The notes under the pieces: model-generated | Told to the model about the DNA's origin: nothing | Seen by the model: the letters and a program-made list of their open reading frames with translations, nothing else | Databases searched by the model: none | DNA from: an uncultured Lachnobacterium sp. | GTDB lineage: Bacteria > Bacillota > Clostridia > Lachnospirales > Lachnospiraceae | DNA length: 57,824 nucleotides | Direction of reading: 5' to 3' | Assembly: GCA_937889225.1 (NCBI GenBank) | Contig: CALAST010000095.1 | Location: 1-57,824, forward strand | Made by a program: the position numbers and the translations under genes | Part shown: one piece after another, positions 27,901 through 34,137 of the stretch | Numbering within the stretch: the first letter of the stretch is position 1 | Layout of the letters: every line of letters begins with the position of its first letter

Positions 27901-28986
27901 ATTAGTACGGAATTAGCTACACTTTCAGCAGATATTTTAGCAGCAGAAAATCAATCCATGCGATTAGCGTTGACAGCGGATGTAGGAAGCAATCATATTG
28001 AACTGGATTCCAATGTGTATATTTTAAAAGAAGAAGAGACTTCTATCTTTGCTTTGGAAGAAAATGGTCATACGATTTATTTGTCAGGGGAAGTGGCTTA
28101 TCTTGAAAATGGAAAAGCATTTCACTTAGGGGAAGCAAGGTCAAATCGTAAGTCCTTATTAGAACAGGTTGGAAAATTATTTGAAGCAACAGAGATTACC
28201 AGAACAACCGAACAGGATAAGGTTATCTATTCTATTTCTACAACAGGAGAAGATGCAAAGAATGTGTTGGCAGTTTTAGTGCCTTCTACCGAAGGACAGT
28301 TAGCAAAAGCCGGAGATACACAAATTCGTATTATCGCTTCAGATGGCATTTTGCAGCGAGTAGAGATAGAGGGTAGTGCTACTTTAAAAGATGCGATGGA
28401 AACATCCATAGAGGTATCCGCACAACTTTTTGATTTCTCAGAAGTGAAAGAAGGTGAATACGAAATTCCAAAAGCTGTGACAGATTCGATGAAAAATACA
28501 GAAATTGCTTCTTTACAGGTTATGGGAGAAGATTTTTATCGTTTGTTGTTAGCATGGGTGGAATTTAACCGAGAAGAGCAAAATGGAACGGTTGTATTGG
28601 AGGTAGCTTGCGGACCAATTAATTTTGAAACCGAGCATGATTGGGCAGAGATAGCAAAAAATATGACCGGTATTTCCAATGCTTCGAATATGGAAGCACT
28701 TCCGGATATGATTTATCAAATCTGTATGGATGGGGAATTTTCTTGTGAGAAATTGGGTGAAAGCTATATTTTCCAAATGACATTAAAGGAAGATGCAATA
28801 AAAAATCTTGCAGAAATGATTGCACCGGAAATTCAGACACAGGTAGTGAATTTAACAAAAGGTGCTGTGGAAGTGATTGTGGAGCATAATGAGATTGTTT
28901 CTTTTGACATTCAGATAGATGGAACAGTTACTGTGTTATTCTCAGAAGTAGATGCCTCTGTAGGGGCAGAGTTTGTGTTTGAGTAA
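24937..28986 (+). CDS. Membrane-anchored surface protein with GLUG repeats
   Basis: A 1349-aa exported protein. It has a signal peptide (about 1-33), then two blocks of GLUG-type repeats (GGIVG.N motifs, about 130-330 and 540-700), a helical spacer, and a tandem LP(E/D)-type linker (about 398-437). Two membrane segments lie near 915-937 and 960-985 with a basic loop between them, so both the repeat domain and the C-terminal 360 residues should face outside. The start ATG has GGAGG 8 nt upstream, inside the end of the MMPL gene. The 23-nt overlap implies co-translation, and the protein may work with the exporter, for instance as an extracytoplasmic partner. No enzymatic motif is seen. Confidence 0.8.
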   Translation: MKTMMQNKCKKLAALLLVAAMCFGMILPYTTEFYMAEPEENTIYISTAEELVELGKNCAYDKWSVGKTVVLSNDISLKEVDFEPIPYFAGTFDGQGYTISDLELHGNYEPTGLFGETKQGALIKNLTVTGSIMPEGSKEFAGGIVGINGGTLLNVSFSGVVSGEVAVGGIVGLNKETGILEQAFAQGNIFGEHGTGGIAGRNLGKIVSGQNKASVNHASVDSTISLGDIDTNILQSLYSLNSSDMMNTFTDTGGIAGYSSGTILNSENKGTIGYPHVGYNAGGIAGRNTGYIKSCTNDGEVLGRKDIGGIVGQVEPFLDIEVDISDLSVLEGQLNNLKNQVDAISVDVKNAVGDVKTNLDNITDYINKASDAVKKLSSGSNFYTNLGNNENAENGGLKLPDNIELPENVELPDGVELPEDAKLPDGVELPEDVEIPQVDINYDSIKETLGILSDSLNGISSELRKANNNAQNGSEEILNGLEDINSQMNVVSNTVVGIIDATKDFTIEDIIADTSSIGIENVTYGKIASCVNEGLVNGDLNSGGIAGIMSVEYELDPEDDVTADISWQERKQYEVKAILINCTNKGEVISKKDYAGAICGQMDIGVITNCYAYGSVSSEGGDYVGGIAGIARATIANCIANCELSGNNYVGGIVGMGYTAENSGSQVSGCYSLVKITDCKQFEGAIAGCDEGSFTNNYFVSNKLQGINRVSYEGIAQPITYEALLQVAGIPDELKEFTLNFEADGKIIKSLNFNYGDSFGTDVFPEVPKKEGYDGQWDKTDLSNLCFDTIVHAEYTSYVTVLQSETLRENNRPIILVEGDFSGEDSVILETAEITSEMQSELQMAGKVMESWNISFSDDGQKRHSIRFLPAENMENAKLYLKENGEWNRLETTEIGSYTVFQAVGNEVELAVVSKGMELVLLIGGIVLVIILIVACILLEKKKRLFSGGFKKLKEKFGVKKLLIFCVVLGGIISLLVIVYIGMLPKVRISTELATLSADILAAENQSMRLALTADVGSNHIELDSNVYILKEEETSIFALEENGHTIYLSGEVAYLENGKAFHLGEARSNRKSLLEQVGKLFEATEITRTTEQDKVIYSISTTGEDAKNVLAVLVPSTEGQLAKAGDTQIRIIASDGILQRVEIEGSATLKDAMETSIEVSAQLFDFSEVKEGEYEIPKAVTDSMKNTEIASLQVMGEDFYRLLLAWVEFNREEQNGTVVLEVACGPINFETEHDWAEIAKNMTGISNASNMEALPDMIYQICMDGEFSCEKLGESYIFQMTLKEDAIKNLAEMIAPEIQTQVVNLTKGAVEVIVEHNEIVSFDIQIDGTVTVLFSEVDASVGAEFVFE

Positions 28987-29076
28987 TTTACAAAAAGGTA
29001 TAAAAAGCTATAATTAGATTGCCATACCCTTTTAAATATGAAAATACATAAAAGATAGAATAATTTTATATCAAAT

Positions 29077-29120
29077 GGGGTATAGGAGTGAATTTTTTTC
29101 CTTCTATACCCCAAATTTTT
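29077..29120. terminator. Bidirectional intrinsic terminator
   Basis: A 12-bp stem (29077-29088/29101-29112) with one G-U pair, followed by AAATTTTTA. It lies between the convergent GLUG and Cthe_2159-type genes. Confidence 0.8.
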
Positions 29121-29122
29121 AT

Positions 29123-31099
29123 TTAGTTTGCTTCAAATTCTCCCGAAATATCCCCTACCGTAATCGTATAAGTTTCTCCTTTTTGTATATTCGGATTGCT
29201 TAAAATAATGCAGGCATACGCAGTTTCCGGTGTATAGGAAACAACCTCTTTTCCATTGGAATCGGTAAGTGTAAGTGCGGTACCGCCTGAAATATTGCCA
29301 CAGGTTACAGCAAAGCAGCCTTGTGTAGAGTCAGAGCCAAAGGTTTGTGCCATCATCGTAGAACCAACACCAATAAAGCTGCCTCCTGTAATCGTAGCAT
29401 AGGAATCATAGTCTAAGATTGCAGTATCACCCTGTGTTGGGCCGGTTACAATGGTATCACCGCCTGTAATTTCTAAGTAGCCATTGGCATCAATACCATC
29501 ACCCGAAGCGTACATAAAGATATTGCCACCAGAAATTACAATGCTGCCATTGCCGGAACTCATACCGCCATGTCCGCCACCGCCAAACATCTGGTCACGA
29601 CCACCAAAACCGCTCGAATCTGTACCACCTGCTGCATTAATACCGTCATCTGTAGAAACAATGGAAATTGTGCCACCGGAAATGGCAATATTAAGTCCTT
29701 CCAAACCTTCATAGCTTTCGGAAATGTCGATAGTTCCGGAAGAAATGGTTAAAGTTTCTTCTGCATGAATAGCATCATCTCCCGAAGCAATAGCAAATGT
29801 TCCTCCATTAATTGTGAGAGAAACATCTGAGTGAAGGGCATCATCCGCAGAATCAATTGTAAAGGTACCGCCATTGATAAGCAATCCCTTTGCGGATTTG
29901 ATACCTTTCATGCTAGTGCTGGAGCTCTCTGAGGTGTTGTTAGAGGTACTGCCCAGATTATTGCCGGAAGTAAGCGTAAGTGTGTTGTTATAGGCATTGT
30001 TTGAAGAAGTTGTATCAGAGCCGTTATTGGAAGTATCTTTGGAAGTTGTGTCAGACTCTGCATCAGAAGGAGCACCGGAGCGACCACCTCTGCCGCCTCC
30101 CATACCGCCTTGCGGCATACTCATGCCACCGCCAAAATTACCCCATGAATCGGAGAAAGTCTTATCACCGTTTTCATAACCACCGCCACAAAGCATTTCA
30201 AAAGTACCATTTTCTATCTGAACATAAGAACTTGCACTAATACCATCGCCTGCTGTTTCCAGATTGAAAGTACCGTTTGCAATATATACAAATCCTTTTT
30301 CTTCGTCTTCGTCATTATCTGCCTGAATGCCGTCGTTTCCGGCAGCAATTGTAATAGAAGCGTTGGTAATTCTTACGCTGTCATTTGCAGAAAGTCCGTG
30401 TGAAGCAGAACCGATGGTATAGCTTCCTCCGGTAAGGACTAAATCATCTTTTGAAACAATGCCATGTCCCGCAGGAGAACTAACTGTAAGAGAGCCGGAG
30501 CCGTTTATGGTCAAATCCTGTTTTGAGAAAATAACTGAGTCAATGTTATTTTCATCAATAGCAGTAAATGTGCCGCCATTCGAAAGCGTGTTTGTCGTGC
30601 CTTCTACTAAAGTGAGAAAAACTTTATCTGCCTCTAAAATATAAAGAGGAGCAGACGTTTCATGGTTAATTGTTACGCCATTGAATACAAGCTGCAATTT
30701 GGCAGAATCATCGGTGTCTATAATAATCATTCCATTATCTAAATTTCCGGAAAATACATAGGTACCTTCTTTTTGAATTGTAATGGTGCTGCCTTCGATT
30801 TTGACAGTATCAGAGTCGCAGGAAGCAGAAGTATTATTTAATGCAATAGAAATACTTGTATTTTCGTCATATTCTGTTCGCAAGTCTCGTTCTGTAAAAA
30901 TATCAGATGTATTCAAGAAAAAATCCGTATTTGCAGATGAGGAATTATTGGTTGTGTTTGAAGCATTTTTTTCTGTATTTTGTGTAGTTTGGTTATGGGT
31001 GTTTGTATTATTGGTATTATCATTCTTCGCATTACCACAGCCACTCAGCAATAGTGTACATGCCAGAATGAATGCTAGCTTTTTGGGATAGTTATGCAT
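29123..31099 (-). CDS. Cthe_2159-type carbohydrate-binding lipoprotein
   Basis: A 658-aa lipoprotein. The signal peptide ends in LLLSGC, with Cys21 as the lipidation site, followed by a long Asn/Thr-rich linker. The rest is made of short beta-helix repeats of the kind TINGGTFxIxSxDDALHSD, which is typical of the Cthe_2159 family, calcium-dependent beta-helices that bind acidic polysaccharide. A Gly/Met-rich loop (about 325-345) and a Ser/Asn/Thr-rich loop (about 346-385) interrupt the helix. It is transcribed alone. Binding of plant or host glycans at the cell surface is likely; catalysis is not evident. Confidence 0.85.
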   Translation of the reverse strand: MHNYPKKLAFILACTLLLSGCGNAKNDNTNNTNTHNQTTQNTEKNASNTTNNSSSANTDFFLNTSDIFTERDLRTEYDENTSISIALNNTSASCDSDTVKIEGSTITIQKEGTYVFSGNLDNGMIIIDTDDSAKLQLVFNGVTINHETSAPLYILEADKVFLTLVEGTTNTLSNGGTFTAIDENNIDSVIFSKQDLTINGSGSLTVSSPAGHGIVSKDDLVLTGGSYTIGSASHGLSANDSVRITNASITIAAGNDGIQADNDEDEEKGFVYIANGTFNLETAGDGISASSYVQIENGTFEMLCGGGYENGDKTFSDSWGNFGGGMSMPQGGMGGGRGGRSGAPSDAESDTTSKDTSNNGSDTTSSNNAYNNTLTLTSGNNLGSTSNNTSESSSTSMKGIKSAKGLLINGGTFTIDSADDALHSDVSLTINGGTFAIASGDDAIHAEETLTISSGTIDISESYEGLEGLNIAISGGTISIVSTDDGINAAGGTDSSGFGGRDQMFGGGGHGGMSSGNGSIVISGGNIFMYASGDGIDANGYLEITGGDTIVTGPTQGDTAILDYDSYATITGGSFIGVGSTMMAQTFGSDSTQGCFAVTCGNISGGTALTLTDSNGKEVVSYTPETAYACIILSNPNIQKGETYTITVGDISGEFEAN

Positions 31100-31242
31100 G
31101 GAAGTTCCTCCTTATAAATTTTATTTTTGAAGAGAAAGTAACAAAAGTGGATTTCGAGTATTTGATTTACATTTTAAGTTTAGTATGGATTTATACATAT
31201 AATTTAATCAATATTTGTGAAAAAAATTTGAAATTTAGGGAG

Positions 31243-31270
31243 TTGACTTCTAAAAATGCTATCTTATAAT
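31243..31270 (+). promoter_or_regulatory. Aminotransferase promoter
   Basis: TTGACT (31243-31248), a 16-bp spacer and TATAAT (31265-31270), about 100 nt before the start codon. Confidence 0.7.
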
Positions 31271-31370
31271 TAAAACATAAAAAGTTAAGAGAAAAAGATA
31301 TCTTGAAGTAATATCCGGTATCACTTACATAAATGGAGTGATTAATTTTAAACAAAATGGAGGAAATTTT

Positions 31371-32561
31371 ATGATTTATAATGCAAAAATGTACGATTTA
31401 GGAAGCAGGCGTTCCGCTATCCGCGAATTATTTGAATATGGAAAACAAAGAGCAGCTATTGTAGGAGCAGAAAATGTCTATGATTTTTCGCTTGGCAATC
31501 CAACCGTTCCGGCACCTGATTGTGTAGACGAAACGATTTGCAATTTGACCCAAGAATTGGATTGTGTGAAATTGCATGGCTATACTTCCGCACAGGGCGA
31601 TTTGGAAACCAGAAGTGCGATTGCTAACTTTTTAAATCAGACACATGGTACACATTTTACAGCAGATAACTTTTACATGACAATGGGAGCTGCGGCATCG
31701 TTATCTTTATGTTTTCGAGCATTAACCACATGTGAAGAAGATGAGTTTATTGCGATTGCTCCATATTTCCCGGAATATAAGGTGTTTGTGGAAGCCTCAG
31801 GTGCACAGTTTAAAGTTGTGCCAGCAGATACAAAGGAATTTCAGATTGATTTTGAAGCATTGGAAAAAAGGATAGGAGAGTATACAAAAGGCATTATTAT
31901 CAATTCTCCAAATAATCCTTCCGGTGCAGTCTATTCTGAGAAAACAATTCTTCGTTTAGCAGAGATTTTAAAGGAAAAAGAAAGAGAAGTGGGACATCCG
32001 ATTTTTCTGATTGCAGATGAACCGTATCGTGAAATCGTATATGATGGAGTAGAAGTACCGTTTGTGACAAAATATTATGACAATACATTGGTATGTTATT
32101 CTTATTCGAAATCGCTATCGCTTCCGGGTGAACGTATCGGATATGTCTTAGTGCCAGATGAGGCATTTGAAAGCAAGGCACTTTATGCAGCAATCGCAGG
32201 TGCAGGTCGTGCACTTGGCTATGTCTGTGCACCAAGTATGATGCAGAAAGTCATTGCACGTTGTCAGGGACAAACAGGAGATGTAGAGCTTTATAAAAAG
32301 AATCGGGATTTGCTCTATAGTCGACTGACGGAAATCGGATACGAATGTTTCAAACCGCAGGGAGCTTTTTATATGTTTGTAAAAGCCTTGGAAGAAGATG
32401 CAGATGCGTTTTGTGAGAGAGCAAAACAGGAAGACTTGCTTGTAGTATCAGCAGTTGGATTTGGTTGTTCGGGATATGTGCGAATTTCGTATTGTGTGGA
32501 TTATGATATGATTGAACGAAGTTTTGGTGCATTTGAACGGTTATATCAAAGTTACCAATGA
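31371..32561 (+). CDS. Pyridoxal phosphate-dependent aminotransferase (class I/II)
   Basis: A 396-aa fold-type I PLP enzyme of the aspartate aminotransferase group. It shows YDFSLGNPTVPAP near the N-terminus, IINSPNNPSGAVYS (the conserved Asn), ADEPYREIVYDG (the Asp that contacts the PLP ring) and SYSKSLSLPGERIGY, in which Lys247 or so is the Schiff-base lysine. The start at 31371 has a GGAGG RBS; the 11-codon upstream extension has none. It stands alone behind its own promoter. The amino donor and acceptor cannot be decided from the sequence. Confidence 0.9.
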   Translation: MIYNAKMYDLGSRRSAIRELFEYGKQRAAIVGAENVYDFSLGNPTVPAPDCVDETICNLTQELDCVKLHGYTSAQGDLETRSAIANFLNQTHGTHFTADNFYMTMGAAASLSLCFRALTTCEEDEFIAIAPYFPEYKVFVEASGAQFKVVPADTKEFQIDFEALEKRIGEYTKGIIINSPNNPSGAVYSEKTILRLAEILKEKEREVGHPIFLIADEPYREIVYDGVEVPFVTKYYDNTLVCYSYSKSLSLPGERIGYVLVPDEAFESKALYAAIAGAGRALGYVCAPSMMQKVIARCQGQTGDVELYKKNRDLLYSRLTEIGYECFKPQGAFYMFVKALEEDADAFCERAKQEDLLVVSAVGFGCSGYVRISYCVDYDMIERSFGAFERLYQSYQ

Positions 32562-32790
32562 AGAACGAGTTAGTTTGCTGTTTTCGATTATATGAAATGA
32601 ATAAAAGGAAACAAATGTCTCTAACCAAAGCGAAGATAGAGATGAATGCTTTTTTATGTACATAAAATTTTACACTTTAACAAAAGTTTAATATTTCTTC
32701 AATATTTCAAAAACATTAGAGCTGTAATATAACCACATCAACAGGAACAACGAGGGATTTTAAATAACAAAAGTAAAGGAGAAAAGAAAA

Positions 32791-33243
32791 ATGAAAGAAA
32801 AAATCATGGGAACATTTAGTGCTGGAATGGCAAGTATGAAAAAAAGTATGCAGAGTGGTGTGGACAGCTACAAATTAGAAGGAAAAATTGCAGAACAGCA
32901 GAAGAAAATCAAAGTATTAACAAAAGAAATCGGAAATCTTGCAATTATAAGATTGGAAGCAGGAGATGAAATGAGTCCTGAAATCATGGAAAGATACCAT
33001 GCAATTTTGGAAGCAAAAGCGGAAATTGAAACTCTGGAAAAAGAACGTAGAGTTTTGAAAATTGCTTGTCCAAATTGTGGAACAAAAACATCTGTAAAAA
33101 TGAACTTCTGTGGAAAATGTGGTGCTGCTTTGAAAGAAGCGGAAGATATGGAAGACATTGTTGAAATCGAAGAATTTTTTGAAGCAGAAGATATGGAAGA
33201 AGTTCTTGAAGCAGAAAATACCGAAGAAACGATAGAAGTGTAA
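32791..33243 (+). CDS. Zinc-ribbon protein with acidic tail
   Basis: A 150-aa cytoplasmic protein. The first 90 residues are charged and predicted helical or coiled coil. A zinc ribbon CPNCGTK..FCGKCG follows (about 91-113). The last 35 residues are almost entirely Glu, Asp, Ala and Met (repeats like EAEDMEE). The arrangement is common in Clostridia but the function is unknown to me; the ribbon could bind nucleic acid or protein. The RBS AAAGGAGAAAAG is good. The dispersed element copy D begins 35 bp after its stop and may terminate it. Confidence 0.75.
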   Translation: MKEKIMGTFSAGMASMKKSMQSGVDSYKLEGKIAEQQKKIKVLTKEIGNLAIIRLEAGDEMSPEIMERYHAILEAKAEIETLEKERRVLKIACPNCGTKTSVKMNFCGKCGAALKEAEDMEDIVEIEEFFEAEDMEEVLEAENTEETIEV

Positions 33244-33277
33244 GAACACAGAGAAAAATTTTTTGACATTAATATAA

Positions 33278-33398
33278 TTTTAACTGACTCAAGAAAGTCT
33301 GTCACCTTAAGTGCGATGCATGAAGTGGCGGACTTTTTTGATTTAATTATGGGTAACTAGCGAAGTGGATTGCGAAGCTCCGCTTGATACATTAGGAG
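33278..33398 (+). repeat. Dispersed structured element, copy D
   Basis: A 5' box TTTTAACTGACTCAAGAAAG, an 11-bp hairpin (33297-33333) followed by six T (33334-33339), and a stem AAGTGGA/TCCGCTT closing the loop TTGCGAAGC (33363-33385), then AGGAG (33394-33398). The first hairpin with its T-run should terminate the zinc-ribbon transcript. Confidence 0.7.
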
Positions 33399-33428
33399 CA
33401 AACGTATGTAAAAAATAAATAAATTTAG

Positions 33429-33457
33429 TTGACATATACCTATTGGGGGTATATAAT
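33429..33457 (+). promoter_or_regulatory. csoR promoter with CsoR-type copper operator in the spacer
   Basis: TTGACA (33429-33434), a 17-bp spacer and TATAAT (33452-33457), a perfect consensus. TATACC-N7-GGTATA (33435-33453), with the G-rich centre TATTGGG, lies between and over the boxes. This is the known form of CsoR operators in copper modules of Firmicutes. Apo-CsoR would block the promoter and Cu(I) would release it. Confidence 0.88.
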
Positions 33458-33481
33458 GTGGAAAGTAGTTAGTAGGAACTA

Positions 33482-33539
33482 ATTTGACCGAATCAAGAAA
33501 GTCCCACATTGCGAATATCCGCTTGATTAAGATAGGAGG
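33482..33539 (+). repeat. Dispersed structured element, copy E (partial, in the csoR leader)
   Basis: It has the 5' box ATTTGACCGAATCAAGAAAG, then directly CATTGCGAATATCCGCTTGAT and AGGAGG. The middle hairpin and the 5' arm of the last stem are missing, as if deleted. AATCAAG/CTTGATT (33491-33497/33521-33527) can pair instead. The terminal AGGAGG is the csoR ribosome binding site. Confidence 0.6.
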
Positions 33540-33549
33540 AAAAAGAAAA

Positions 33550-33903
33550 ATGAATGAAAAATTACAAGATGCTGAAACCTTTGATGTAGAAAATGGAGAA
33601 TCACTTGAAGCCTGTCCATATTGTACGAAACACAAAGCACGCTCTGAAAAAGAGTACAAAGATTTATGCAATCGTCTTTCCCGTGTGGAAGGACAAATTC
33701 GCGGAATACGTCGTATGGTGGAAAATGATTGTTATTGTACAGATATTTTAGTTCAGGTATCTGCAGCAACCGCAGCGTTAAACAGTTTTAACAAGGTGCT
33801 TTTGGGAAATCACATAAAAACTTGTGTGGCACAGGATATTCGTGATGGAAAAGAAGAAACGATAGATGAATTGGTAAATATTTTGCAGAGACTGATGAGA
33901 TAA
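33550..33903 (+). CDS. csoR: CsoR-family copper-sensing repressor
   Basis: A 117-aa DUF156/CsoR-family protein. Cys63, His88 and Cys92 have exactly the 25- and 4-residue spacing of the Cu(I)-binding Cys-His-Cys triad. An N-terminal extension of about 30 residues carries an extra CPYC motif (22-25) and His28, which is not part of the core fold and may affect metal access. The start at 33550 has AGGAGG upstream; an in-frame start at 33484 lies inside element E. It is followed by copA and preceded by a canonical operator, so copper-induced derepression of csoR, and probably copA, is well supported. Confidence 0.93.
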   Translation: MNEKLQDAETFDVENGESLEACPYCTKHKARSEKEYKDLCNRLSRVEGQIRGIRRMVENDCYCTDILVQVSAATAALNSFNKVLLGNHIKTCVAQDIRDGKEETIDELVNILQRLMR

Positions 33904-34137
33904 AGAATTTTGTGGTAATACTTTTTTATGCAGATTAATATATCTATACGGGTTTATGACTTTTCATTATAAAAGATTAAATAAAAAATAGATAAAAGAA
34001 GCAAGATATCTTCTTGGTTATTTTTAATTAGCTATTTAGAGTAGTAAATTTATGAAAAAATTAAGAAGTACTATGTTAAAAGGTCTGCTTTGTATATAGA
34101 AAGATTAGAAAGAACGGATAGAAACGAGGAATAAAAC

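Noticed and set aside
33263..33278. A promoter upstream of element copy D
   Set aside because: TTGACA and TATAAT are both present but only 4 bp apart, which cannot work as a sigma-A promoter.
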